A DNA stretch of 64,000 nt from Geminocystis herdmanii PCC 6308 (GTDB lineage: Bacteria; Cyanobacteriota; Cyanobacteriia; Cyanobacteriales; Cyanobacteriaceae), in assembly GCF_000332235.1 (NCBI RefSeq), contig NZ_CM001775.1, forward strand, positions 799,630 to 863,629, read 5' to 3'. How positions within the stretch are numbered: position 1 is the first letter of the stretch; each line of letters starts with the position of its first letter. Below, one piece after another: positions 8,181 through 16,272 of this stretch. The notes beneath the pieces were generated by a model. It ran no database searches. It was not told the DNA's origin and saw only the letters and a program-made list of their open reading frames with translations. The translations under genes and the position numbers were made by a program.

Positions 8181-9703
8181 ATCGTTTCTAATTTGCCAAT
8201 AGTTTTATTTTCAGAGATAAAAGTTTCTTTGGCAACTCTTTGAATATCCTCAACAGTGACAGCAGAAATTTCATCTAAACTGGTAAATAAATTACGCCAA
8301 TCTCCTGTTTTTGCTTGATATTCTGTCAATAATCTTGCCATTCCTGCATTAGAATTTAAACCTCTTAATAAGTTAGCTTTAGCTTGGGTTTTAACTCTTT
8401 CTAATTCTTCCTCATTGACGGGTTGAGTTTTTAATTTTTCGATTTCCGAATGTAAGGCAGTTTGCAATTCTTCTAAAGTTCGATCGGGCGCCGATAAGCC
8501 ATAAAATAACATTAGATTAGGGTATTTATCCCCCGGAAAACCAGTAAAACCAGTGGCAGTTAAAGCGACTTTTTTGTCTTCTACTAAGGATTTATAAAGA
8601 CGAGAAGTGCGCCCGTTACTTAAAATTGAGCCTAAGATGTCATAAACTACATAGTCGGGATGGTTTAAGTCGGGGATGTGATAGCCTTCAAAATAAATGG
8701 GTTGGGAAGGGTATTTAATTGTTACTTCTTTAGTTTTAGTTTGTTTAGGTTCAGTTATAGTTAAATTAGCAGGTTTCGTGGTAGTGGGGAATCTCCCAAA
8801 ATATTTCTGTGCCATAGTTTTAACCTCTTGGGGATTCACATCCCCAACAATGGCAATAGTGATATTACTGCCACCGTAATAAGCCTCAAAGAAATCCTGT
8901 ACATTCTCTCTGGTAAGATTAGCTATATCTGTTTCATAGCCAATAACAGGGCGTTTATAGGGATGTTGAGTAAAAGCAGTATCAAGGAAAGTCTCTACCA
9001 TTTTACCGATAGCAGAGTTATCAGTGCGCAGTTTTCTTTCTTCTAAAATGACTTGTTTTTCGGTATAAAATTCTCGAAAGACGGGGTTTAAAAATCTCTC
9101 TGATTCTAAATACATCCACAACTCTAATTTATTGGAAGGAAAGTTATAAAAATAGACAGTGGCATCGGCAGAGGTTGCGGCATTTAACCCAACTCCCCCT
9201 TCGATTTCCACAATTTGCCCAAATTCATTTTGTTTCACAAATTCACTAGCTTGAAGATTTAAGGCTTCTAATTGAGTGTTTAATTGCTCTAATTTTTCTT
9301 GATTATTTTCTTTTTGGGCTTGTTTTATTTGTTCAAAAACTTGATCCATTTTTGCTAAAATAACCTTTTCTTCTTCATAGTTAGTTGTGCCAATTTCTGG
9401 AGTACCTTTAAAGGCTAAATGTTCTAAAAAATGAGCTACTCCTGTTTGCCCATCTGGCTCATTTACTCCTCCTACATCGACATAGGTAACGAAAGAGACT
9501 ATGGGAGCTTTTTTATTTTCTAGGACAATAAATTTTATATTATTATCTAAGGTAAATTCAGTGATTTTCGCTTTAAATTGTTCTAAATAGGGCTGTATTG
9601 ACTGAGATTGATTATTTATAGCAGTTTTTGCTAATCCTAAACTGGGGTTAAAACTCCACATTAAGGATATTATTAATGTCCAATAAAACAGTTTTTTAAA
9701 CAT
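8174..9703 (-). CDS. M16 family zinc metallopeptidase (insulinase/processing-peptidase type), secreted
   Basis: 509 residues with an N-terminal signal peptide (LFYWTLIISLMWSFNPSLGLA). The inverted zinc motif HxxEH is intact: His91, Glu94 and His95 in AHFLEHLAFKG. A third ligand is expected in the helix ending EKQVILEERKLRTDN. A charged, coiled-coil-like insert (EEEKVILAKMDQ...QLEALNLQ, about residues 108-160) separates the motif from the conserved NAATSADATVYFYNFP. The second half (ITEPKQTKTKEVTIKYPSQPIYFEGYHIPD) is the usual non-catalytic M16 domain. It probably acts in the periplasm or thylakoid lumen. Cyanobacteria often carry two M16 genes in tandem, one active and one inactive. Only this one is seen here. 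Confidence 0.9.
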   Translation of the reverse strand: MFKKLFYWTLIISLMWSFNPSLGLAKTAINNQSQSIQPYLEQFKAKITEFTLDNNIKFIVLENKKAPIVSFVTYVDVGGVNEPDGQTGVAHFLEHLAFKGTPEIGTTNYEEEKVILAKMDQVFEQIKQAQKENNQEKLEQLNTQLEALNLQASEFVKQNEFGQIVEIEGGVGLNAATSADATVYFYNFPSNKLELWMYLESERFLNPVFREFYTEKQVILEERKLRTDNSAIGKMVETFLDTAFTQHPYKRPVIGYETDIANLTRENVQDFFEAYYGGSNITIAIVGDVNPQEVKTMAQKYFGRFPTTTKPANLTITEPKQTKTKEVTIKYPSQPIYFEGYHIPDLNHPDYVVYDILGSILSNGRTSRLYKSLVEDKKVALTATGFTGFPGDKYPNLMLFYGLSAPDRTLEELQTALHSEIEKLKTQPVNEEELERVKTQAKANLLRGLNSNAGMARLLTEYQAKTGDWRNLFTSLDEISAVTVEDIQRVAKETFISENKTIGKLETIN

Positions 9704-9716
9704 ATTTCTATAATTG

Positions 9717-9815
9717 AGAATGGAGAATGAAGAATGAAGAATGAAGAATGGGGAATGGAGAAGGTCGAATGGAGAATGGAGAAGGTCGAATGGAGAATGG
9801 AGAAGGTCGAATGGA
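9717..9815. repeat. Heptamer and 14/28-base composite tandem array
   Basis: GAATGAA and GGAGAAT heptamers change into a higher-order repeat in which GAATGGA GAAGGTC units recur about three times (to 9810). It shows how heptamers can be combined into longer periods. It lies between the M16 gene start and the lyase stop. Confidence 0.8.
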
Positions 9816-9822
9816 AGAATTT

Positions 9823-10362
9823 TTAATTGTTAATTATTTTGCGGATTTCGGAATAAAAAGAAGTTTGTACAACTTTTTCATCATATTTAATAATGGTATT
9901 GCGTAATCTTAAATTCTCACTGGCAAAACAAATTCTTTCTTCTATATAATGCCCATCTTTTTCGATGATAAAGGTTAAGGATTCATCTTCGGCTAAAACA
10001 TATTTACCCATTAAAGTCTCTTTATTTTTAACAACTCGTAAAAATTTTCCTTGATTGTCTTCGTCATCATCTCGAAAAATCACCATCAAACTATCCCCTT
10101 GTTGTTTGGGTTTTCCCCAATCGGGGGAGTTATCCCATTTAGATTCGATCACGAAGTGGCGCTGCGCGATCGAGCCTAAACTCAGTTCTGGGTTAAGATT
10201 ATATTCTTGAGATAATGAGACAATGTCAGCATCTGTAGGGGGAAGAAGATTAAGGGTTAGATTTGCCTTACTATTATCAACATCATTATTCACAATATTA
10301 TAAGTGCTACGCTGAGAAAACCATTCACCAACAGAGTTTTCTAAAAAAGTATTAATATTCAT
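9823..10362 (-). CDS. Phycobiliprotein lyase, CpcS/CpeS family
   Basis: 179 residues. The start MNINTFLENSVGEWFSQRSTYNI is the family signature (xxFLExSxGxWxSQRTxY), followed by DADIVSLSQEYNLNPELSLGS and DWGKPKQQGDSLMVIF. S-type lyases have a lipocalin-like beta-barrel and attach phycocyanobilin to a cysteine of phycocyanin or allophycocyanin beta subunits in the cytoplasm. The similarity could fit CpcS, CpcU or a related paralogue, and I do not choose. A short stretch coding SIAQRHFVIE (10143-10173) interrupts the normally continuous LG-xxxWDxxxDWG segment and corresponds to a dispersed mini-repeat. No other phycobilisome genes are adjacent. Confidence 0.85.
   Translation of the reverse strand: MNINTFLENSVGEWFSQRSTYNIVNNDVDNSKANLTLNLLPPTDADIVSLSQEYNLNPELSLGSIAQRHFVIESKWDNSPDWGKPKQQGDSLMVIFRDDDEDNQGKFLRVVKNKETLMGKYVLAEDESLTFIIEKDGHYIEERICFASENLRLRNTIIKYDEKVVQTSFYSEIRKIINN
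10143..10173. repeat. Palindromic mini-repeat (CGATCn..GGCGCTGCGCGATCGA) inside a gene
   Basis: TTCGATCACGAAGT followed by GGCGCTGCGCGATCGA lies inside the lyase coding sequence. The same motif lies in a non-coding spacer at 12234-12265, and a related one lies inside the WD40 gene near 46400-46428. It appears to be an in-frame insertion. Confidence 0.6.
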
Positions 10363-10410
10363 TCAATCTAAAATAATTTTTATATCTCGATCGATCATTA
10401 TAAGGCAATT

Positions 10411-10482
10411 AGGAATTGAGAATGGAGAATGGAGAATTAAGAATTAAGAATTAAGAATTAAGAATTAAGAATTAAGAATTAA
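10411..10482. repeat. Heptamer array (GGAGAAT/AAGAATT)
   Basis: Two or three GGAGAAT units change into about seven AAGAATT heptamers upstream of the lyase gene. No coding signal. Confidence 0.85.
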
Positions 10483-10534
10483 ACCACCTTTAAATTCAAA
10501 TCCTTCATCTTTCATTATTTAACCAAAAACCTAA

Positions 10535-10588
10535 CACCAAAAACCGAATACCTACCTTCATCAGAAAACTTTTTCAGCAACCCCTAAT
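10535..10588. repeat. Fragment of the dispersed TTAGGGTTTGCTGAAAAAG element
   Basis: Reverse-orientation end of the element: AAAACCGAATACCTACC, CATCAGAAAACTTTTTCAG, CAACCCCTAATT. It overlaps the stop codon of the flavoprotein gene at 10584, just as another copy overlaps the M16 gene stop. Confidence 0.65.
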
Positions 10589-11696
10589 TATTTCTCATTA
10601 ACTTAAGGGCTTTTTGGGCAACTTGGGAATAGCTTAATTGCCCATTAAAAATTTTCGTCATGGTGACGGCACTTTTGGGATTTTTAGTCATCAAGTTATA
10701 GCCAAAACGGGGAAAACGATAAAATACCTGTGCTAATCGTTGCGCCCAAATCATCTCCTTACCCCATTCTTCTGTCATGATTTCACTATACTTGACAAGG
10801 GCGTTAATATCCCCTGAAAGGCTATGATGGATTGCCTCTGAGGCTTTTAAACCACTAAAAATTGATGGTCTTATACCCTCTGCTGTAAAAGGATCAACTA
10901 CACAAGCGGATTCTCCAGCTAATACTGCATTGTCAGTATGTAATTTTTGATTGCCATTCCATATGGCGATGGGGTGTCCATGCTGTTGGGCTTGTTCTAG
11001 GGTAAGATTAAATAAAGAGGCGTAATATTCAATGATTTTATGAAAACTTTGTGCTTTTCTTTGTCGGGTAAAAACTCCTGCGCCCATAGAAAAACCATCA
11101 GCTTTAGGAAAATTCCAACCGTAACCATGTTTAACTAAACCAAACTCAAAATAAGTGTCTCTATTTTCTTGTTTTTGATAGGGTATCTCTACTTCTAATG
11201 CACCTGCTATCAATTTTTTTTGTTGACGAAATCCTAATAATTTCGCCATGACACCTTTTGCACCATCCGCACCAATCAAATAACGGGCATTAAATTCTCC
11301 CTTCGGGGTTTTCACAATCCATCGATCGAGCTTATAATCAATGTCAATAACCTCGGTTTCGTCTCTTAAAATTGCCCCTTGTTTGACGGCTTGTTGCACA
11401 ATAAAATAATCGAAAACATCCCGTCTTACCATCCAAATCGGATGATTACCCATACTAACTTCGATCGATTCCTGATGTTCCCATGTACAATAGACTCGAT
11501 CGCTTTTAAGAGAAATAGCAGGAGTAAAGTCAAAATCAAACCATTTTTGAATAACCGAAGAAACCCCACCGCCACAGGGTTTATAACGAGGTAACTTAGC
11601 CTTATCTAACATTAAGACAGAATGCCCCTTTTTAGCTAAATGATAACTCGCCGTCGCTCCAGCCGGTCCAGTTCCAACAACAATACAATCATACAT
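10584..11696 (-). CDS. Geranylgeranyl reductase family FAD-dependent oxidoreductase
   Basis: 370 residues. An N-terminal Rossmann motif, VVGTGPAGATASYHL (residues 6-20), binds FAD. The family motif LPRYKPCGGGVSS follows (residues 40-52). Near residue 140 is ARYLIGADGAKG, and near 262 is AGESACVVDPFTAEGIRPSIFSGLKASE, which is the second FAD contact of the GGR/ChlP family. True ChlP proteins, which reduce the geranylgeranyl tail of chlorophyll, are about 400 residues. This shorter protein is more likely the second cyanobacterial family member, whose substrate is unknown. The ATG at 11696 is the only sensible start. Confidence 0.82.
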   Translation of the reverse strand: MYDCIVVGTGPAGATASYHLAKKGHSVLMLDKAKLPRYKPCGGGVSSVIQKWFDFDFTPAISLKSDRVYCTWEHQESIEVSMGNHPIWMVRRDVFDYFIVQQAVKQGAILRDETEVIDIDYKLDRWIVKTPKGEFNARYLIGADGAKGVMAKLLGFRQQKKLIAGALEVEIPYQKQENRDTYFEFGLVKHGYGWNFPKADGFSMGAGVFTRQRKAQSFHKIIEYYASLFNLTLEQAQQHGHPIAIWNGNQKLHTDNAVLAGESACVVDPFTAEGIRPSIFSGLKASEAIHHSLSGDINALVKYSEIMTEEWGKEMIWAQRLAQVFYRFPRFGYNLMTKNPKSAVTMTKIFNGQLSYSQVAQKALKLMRNN

Positions 11697-11968
11697 AACA
11701 AAATAAAAATTAAAGGACTTGAAAAATAATTTTTTGAAAATGATTTATTCTTCACTTAATTAGAACAGATAAATGCCCTAAAAGTTCCCTCAAATTTTAA
11801 ATTTGTTGATTTTTTTTATTACAAAATTATATGTTTTAACTTCACACTATCCCTTGTTTTATACATTACAATCAAGACAAGTAAGTCAATTACTTTTATA
11901 TATTTTTTGTCAAGTACACAGACATAATTATTCACTGTTAACACATCTATTAAACTATATATTATTCT

Positions 11969-12225
11969 AATTAGGGTTTGCTGAAAAAGTTTTTTGATGA
12001 AGGTAGGAGATAAGAGTGAGGAGACAGGAGACAGGAGAAATACTCAAATATCAAGGTTTTGATGCTGTTGATAGATAGAATGAGTATAGTTGTATTTTAA
12101 AAAATAAGGTCAAAAGTGTCGAATTTTTGAATAAAAATCCTCAAAACGGTGCACTTTTTCCCTAATGTATTATGTCTAAACCCTTGATTTTAATAGCTTT
12201 CTGACTTATTCAGCAAACCCTAATT
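11969..12225. mobile_element. 257-bp non-coding element with terminal inverted repeats (MITE-like)
   Basis: The left end AATTAGGGTTTGCTGAAAAA (from 11969) and the right end (to 12225), read in reverse, share 21 of 22 positions. The interior has no ORF of note but contains GGAGACAGGAGACAGGAGA, a segment TATCAAGGTTTTGATG and AATAAGGTCAAAAGTGT. Fragments with the same internal landmarks occur at 8129, 10535, 25258, 44885, 53389 and 61958. This is the typical build of a miniature inverted-repeat element mobilised by a transposase encoded elsewhere. The rest of the 11700-12411 spacer holds only a mini-repeat and a possible gene remnant. Confidence 0.75.
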
Positions 12226-12233
12226 ATTTTAAG

Positions 12234-12265
12234 TTCGATCGCCAAAGGCGGCGCTGCGCGATCGA
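12234..12265. repeat. Palindromic mini-repeat in spacer
   Basis: TTCGATCGCCAAAGGC followed by GGCGCTGCGCGATCGA. It shares its right half exactly with the copy inside the lyase gene at 10143-10173, and both ends carry CGATCG. Confidence 0.6.
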
Positions 12266-12311
12266 CGTTATTAATTGCTAAAATTTTATATGGTTATACT
12301 AATGGAGAATT

Positions 12312-12383
12312 TTGGAAAAAGACTATAAAGAATACGACTATTATCATCAAAGACTTGATGAATTAAAAAATAATCTACAATAA
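12312..12383 (+). pseudogene. Possible C-terminal gene remnant
   Basis: An open stretch without a start codon reads LEKDYKEYDYYHQRLDELKNNLQ and then stops. The composition is that of an amphipathic, charged helix, as at the end of many small cyanobacterial proteins. It lies just after the MITE-like element and just before a Uma2 gene. It may be the end of a gene destroyed by insertions. Weak support. Confidence 0.2.
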
Positions 12384-12411
12384 ATCATAATCAATCATTA
12401 GATAATTAATC

Positions 12412-13053
12412 ATGGTAGCCTTAACCGAAAAAACCTTAACTTCCCCAGAAAATCAAATCAAGTATTATTCCCCTGAAGAATACCTAAAATTAGAAGAAAA
12501 AGCAGAAACTAAAAACGAATATCGCAATGGAGAAATTATCCCGATGGCTGGTGCAACAATTAATCATAATAAAATTGCCTTAAATTTCTGTCGTCAATTT
12601 CCTTTGACAATAGAAAAACAAATTTATGAAATATTTATGAGTGATGTAAAATTATTTATCCCCGAAGAAAACATCTATACTTATCCTGATGTCATGATAG
12701 TTAGAGATAACCCTATTTATCAAAATGACAGTAAAACTATTATCACTAATCCCTTAATTATCATCGAAGTTTTATCTCTCTCTACCCAAGACTATGACAG
12801 AGGACAAAAATTCAAGTATTATCGTTCTTTAGAATCTCTACAGGAATATATTTTAATCGATCAATATGAATATTCGATCGAACAATTTGCTAAAAATCAA
12901 CAAGGTAAATGGGTATTAACAGAATATAAGAAATTAGAAGAAAAATTATTATTAGAATCCATAGCTTGGGAAATACCTTTAACAGACATTTATCAAAGAG
13001 TAGAATTTCCCTCAAAACCAGAGAAGGCAAAAAGTGACTCAGAAAAAAGCTGA
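12412..13053 (+). CDS. Uma2 family endonuclease (DUF820)
   Basis: 213 residues. The sequence follows the Uma2 pattern: YSPEEYLKLEEKAETKNEYRNGEIIPMAGATINHNKIALN, then YTYPDVMIVRDNPIYQ (the PD of the PD-(D/E)xK fold) and NPLIIIEVLSLSTQDYDRGQKFKYYRSLESLQEYILIDQ, with ExL in place of ExK and K within RGQKFKYY. Uma2 genes are strongly expanded in cyanobacteria and their roles are unknown. Three are in this window. The start ATG at 12412 gives MVALTEKTLTSPENQ. Confidence 0.9.
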   Translation: MVALTEKTLTSPENQIKYYSPEEYLKLEEKAETKNEYRNGEIIPMAGATINHNKIALNFCRQFPLTIEKQIYEIFMSDVKLFIPEENIYTYPDVMIVRDNPIYQNDSKTIITNPLIIIEVLSLSTQDYDRGQKFKYYRSLESLQEYILIDQYEYSIEQFAKNQQGKWVLTEYKKLEEKLLLESIAWEIPLTDIYQRVEFPSKPEKAKSDSEKS

Positions 13054-13176
13054 TATTGGCGGTAAAAGATTAATCAGTATTTGTTGTAAATTTTGCCCCG
13101 ACAATGAAAAAACTCTGCTTGAGGCGACTAAAACCTAACACCTCCCATCATCAAAAGACGATGAGACAACCTCAAA

Positions 13177-14445
13177 TTATAAAGTCAAAGAATGGGTATC
13201 CGTTTCAATTAACTTAGCTAAATCCTGTAAAAATCCTGCCGCATCAGCACCATAAATTGTACGATGATCACAAGTAATATTTACAGTCATTTGATTTTTC
13301 ACACCAAATAAACCATCTTTATTTGCTACAACAGTAGGACGCACACCACCAATGGCTAAAATAGCACCTGTGCCGGGGGGTAAGATAGCCGTAAAGTCAT
13401 TAACTCCAAACATTCCTAAGTTAGAAAGAGTAAATGTACCAGTACTGTACTCATCAGGTTGTAATTGTTTAGCACGGGCGCGGTTTACTAAGTCTTGCCA
13501 ACTCCGCGCTAAGGAATAAATATCTAATTTATCAGCATTTTTGATGACAGGAGTGATTAAACCTCCGTCTGGCATAGCAACGGCAACGGCAATATTAATG
13601 CCTTCGTTATATTTAATACCTGCTTCGGTGAAACCTGCATTGACAACGGGATGTTTTTGTAATGTGAGGGCAACGGCTTTTGCCAATAATGCCGTCATGG
13701 TGACACCTTTAGATTTTATTTTGCGATAAAGACTATCTAGGGCATCGGTGTTAATGTTATAACTTACTTGGAAAGTGGGTACTTGTAAACTTGCCATCAT
13801 GTTGCGAATAACGGCTTGTTGTAAAGTGTTGAAAGGTACTGTTTCTCCTGCTAAATTGTTGACAATAGGAGCAACAGTTACCGTAGGTTGAGGAGTTGGG
13901 GCGATGGTAACGGGGGCAACTGATGGCGCTGTGGCAGTTTTGCCAACGGCTTTTTCCACATCTTCTGCAATTATACGACCATTAGGACCACTTCCCACGA
14001 TCGAACTTAAATCAACTTTTAATTGTTTTGCTAGTTTTTTCGCCCTAGGAGAAACCACCATTCTACCATTACTTTTCGCAGGAGTAGGAACTTCGGCGGT
14101 AACAACGGAGGCAGTTTCTACCGCTAGTTTAGTTTCTGGTGCAGGAGTGGTAGCGATTGCTGTTGGAGTTTTATTCGCTTTTTGTTTTGCTTCCTCGATT
14201 TCAGCTTCTGTCTCTGCAATGTATGCGATCGCATTGCCAACAGGAGCTTCTTCTCCAGCTTGTACTAAAATAATGGCTAAATAGCCAGAGTAGAAGGATT
14301 CGACATCCATATCCGCCTTGTCTGATTCTACGACAACAACGGTTTCTCCTTTCTCGATTTTATCTCCGGGGGATTTTTCCCATGAAACGATTTTACCCTC
14401 TGTCATAGTCGAACTTAGGGCGGGCATAAAAATATCGTGAATCAT
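13177..14445 (-). CDS. pdhC: Dihydrolipoamide acetyltransferase, E2 of pyruvate dehydrogenase
   Basis: 422 residues. The lipoyl domain (1-78) carries the lipoyl lysine Lys43 in VVVESDKADMDVESF. An Ala/Pro/Thr-rich linker (85-127) leads to the peripheral-subunit-binding domain (131-166, SPRAKKLAKQLKVDLSSIVG). After a second flexible linker comes the catalytic core (210-422). The active-site region reads CDHRTIYGADAAGF, with His394. The usual HxxxDG aspartate is replaced by Tyr, as I recall for plastid-type E2 enzymes. It transfers the acetyl group from E1-bound hydroxyethyl-TPP to CoA. The gene stands alone, as is normal in cyanobacteria where the PDH genes are scattered. Confidence 0.92.
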   Translation of the reverse strand: MIHDIFMPALSSTMTEGKIVSWEKSPGDKIEKGETVVVVESDKADMDVESFYSGYLAIILVQAGEEAPVGNAIAYIAETEAEIEEAKQKANKTPTAIATTPAPETKLAVETASVVTAEVPTPAKSNGRMVVSPRAKKLAKQLKVDLSSIVGSGPNGRIIAEDVEKAVGKTATAPSVAPVTIAPTPQPTVTVAPIVNNLAGETVPFNTLQQAVIRNMMASLQVPTFQVSYNINTDALDSLYRKIKSKGVTMTALLAKAVALTLQKHPVVNAGFTEAGIKYNEGINIAVAVAMPDGGLITPVIKNADKLDIYSLARSWQDLVNRARAKQLQPDEYSTGTFTLSNLGMFGVNDFTAILPPGTGAILAIGGVRPTVVANKDGLFGVKNQMTVNITCDHRTIYGADAAGFLQDLAKLIETDTHSLTL

Positions 14446-14569
14446 TATAATTTACAATTTATTCTATTTACTCATCAAACTCCTAATTATACCCTAGGTT
14501 GACCTGAGTTCGATCGTGAAACGGTGCTATAGGAGAGGGAAAATTGTCAGTCAGAAGTAGAGTAAGGAG

Positions 14570-14665
14570 TAATGAGTAAGGAGTAATGAGTAAGGAGTAA
14601 GGAGTAAGGAGTAAGGAGTAAGGAGTAAGGAGTAAGGAGTAAGGAGTAAGGAGTAAGGAGTAATG
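14570..14665. repeat. Heptamer array (GGAGTAA)
   Basis: About thirteen GGAGTAA heptamers, with some TGAGTAA variants, lie between the PDH E2 gene start and the CO2-hydration gene stop. The array is nearly perfect in its centre, suggesting recent expansion by slippage. Confidence 0.88.
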
Positions 14666-14705
14666 AGTAATAAGTTAAGAAATTTATGTTTTCCCTGAGA
14701 AAAAA

Positions 14706-15995
14706 TTAACGATAATCTTGAGATTGAATATCTCTTAATCGAGCTTCGGGGCGTTTAAATCTATCCATTTGCATCTCAAAAAATTGACGATTTTTCATTA
14801 AATGCTTGGGATTTTCGTCATCAAGGGGATATAGTAAAGCCGTGCGCAAAGCCTGAATTACTGCTGAGGTTACATTATACATCGATCGTTGGAAAGTTAC
14901 CCCTAATTGAATCAACATATCATCTTCTCCTCGACAGTGGTTTTGATAGTATTCGATGAGATAGGGAGGTAAAAAATGCAACATATCATCCATTAACAAA
15001 GTGGGGGGGATTCCAGCACTACCCACGGGAAAAACATCTGCATAGAGAATACCATAATGGAAATCTTTTTGCTCATGGGGGATTTGTTTGGCTTGGGCGT
15101 TATAGGATTTTGTGCCTCGAAAGGGAGAAGTGCGATAAAAGACGGCTTCAACGTAGGGTAAAGCGGCTTCGTATAACCATGTAAATCCTTTAGATTTGGG
15201 GATGATTTCATAGCATTTGCCTTCTATATATACATGATGATATATTGGTCTTCCTGCGATCGCAAATATACCGTTAACTAAAAAATTCATAGCATCAGGC
15301 ACACCTTTAAAACCGCCTTCGTCATAAATATCTGACATCTCAAAGAAAACGGGCGCCATGACTTCCCAGAATAAGCCTAGATTAGCATAATAGGAAAGTT
15401 GTCGCACTTGTTCTAACAACATCTCAGGGAAAAGTTTGTATAAGCCTAACATCATGGGATTATTTTTACAGTAGGCTTTGATGGCGACATCGGCATTGGC
15501 TTTATATTCTTCGCTGTCAAGATAAGCATCAAATTTTCCCATGCCCATATCTCTACCATGCCATAGCATCGCGCGCATACAAGCCTCAGCAAATTCCATG
15601 TTAACTCGATCGTGCAGTAAATGATGGAATAATTTAGGCTTTTTACCAGTTTCCCCTTTTTCCATAAAGGCAAGTAACTCTGGATGTGCCGTTGCTTTTC
15701 CTCGCCAGATGCGTAAATCGGCGGTGTCTCCTGCGTAATGGTTAGGCAAATCGAGATATTCTTGGGAGATGAAATATTTAAAGAAAGGAAGGGGGTTAAG
15801 AAAAACTCTTTCAGCGATATAGAGTAAGTCGCGCCAATAAAAATCCATCGGCACAGCATAGGCTTTATAGATACCGATAATTTGCATTAAATTTTCGGGA
15901 GTATCTGGTAACATTGAGCCACCAGCCTCTAAACGATGGATAACATCAGCAAATTCATGGGTAGAAGGGGGAATTTTTACTTGGGTTTTGATCAT
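14706..15995 (-). CDS. cupB: CO2 hydration protein of the NDH-1MS/MS' complex (ChpX/CupB type)
   Basis: 429 residues, the length of ChpX/ChpY proteins. The opening IPPSTHEFADVIHRLEAGGSMLPDTPENLMQIIGIYKAYAVPMDFYWRDLLYIAE and the later HDRVNMEFAEACMRAMLWHGRDMGMGKFDAYL are typical of this cyanobacteria-specific family. Such proteins sit on specialised NDH-1 complexes on the thylakoid membrane and convert CO2 to bicarbonate using energy from cyclic electron flow. CupA is usually in an operon with ndhF3 and ndhD3; the constitutive CupB gene is usually isolated. No ndh gene is adjacent here, and the sequence looks more like CupB, so I favour CupB. The choice between the two paralogues is inference. 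Confidence 0.85.
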   Translation of the reverse strand: MIKTQVKIPPSTHEFADVIHRLEAGGSMLPDTPENLMQIIGIYKAYAVPMDFYWRDLLYIAERVFLNPLPFFKYFISQEYLDLPNHYAGDTADLRIWRGKATAHPELLAFMEKGETGKKPKLFHHLLHDRVNMEFAEACMRAMLWHGRDMGMGKFDAYLDSEEYKANADVAIKAYCKNNPMMLGLYKLFPEMLLEQVRQLSYYANLGLFWEVMAPVFFEMSDIYDEGGFKGVPDAMNFLVNGIFAIAGRPIYHHVYIEGKCYEIIPKSKGFTWLYEAALPYVEAVFYRTSPFRGTKSYNAQAKQIPHEQKDFHYGILYADVFPVGSAGIPPTLLMDDMLHFLPPYLIEYYQNHCRGEDDMLIQLGVTFQRSMYNVTSAVIQALRTALLYPLDDENPKHLMKNRQFFEMQMDRFKRPEARLRDIQSQDYR

Positions 15996-16156
15996 AGTTA
16001 CTCTCTAACCTTTACTTTCAAAAGATCATAGCTTAACTTTGCCTTGTTTTATTTTCGTTAACTACTAAAAAACAAATGAGTCTGTTTAGAAAATAATTTG
16101 TTACAGAAAATTTGACAAAATCAACTATTTATGATTTAGGTAATATCTCATAAATC

Positions 16157-16205
16157 GCCTTGCAATAAATTGACAAGGCTAATAGCTACCGTCTGCTAAA
16201 GCGAC
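16157..16205. repeat. Diverged copy of the double-hairpin dispersed repeat
   Basis: GCCTTGCAATAA followed by ATTGACAAGGC forms one hairpin (16157-16179), and CGTCTGCTAAAGCGAC (near 16190) forms a second. The order and spacing match the copies at 5715-5763 and 18869-18916. It lies in the 277-base spacer between lpxD and the CO2-hydration gene, where I see nothing else. Confidence 0.6.
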
Positions 16206-16272
16206 TAATCTTAATACATTAAGCTGTATTTTTTGTGTATTTTATAATTTTAACTTAAATATTTTTAAATTC

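Noticed and set aside
13904-14284. 126-codon plus-strand ORF opposite the PDH E2 gene
   Set aside because: It is the mirror of the Ala/Pro-rich linker, whose biased codons keep the opposite frame open.
15452-15859. 135-codon antisense-frame ORF inside the CO2-hydration gene
   Set aside because: It is in another frame of a clearly conserved gene, and its translation shows no family pattern.
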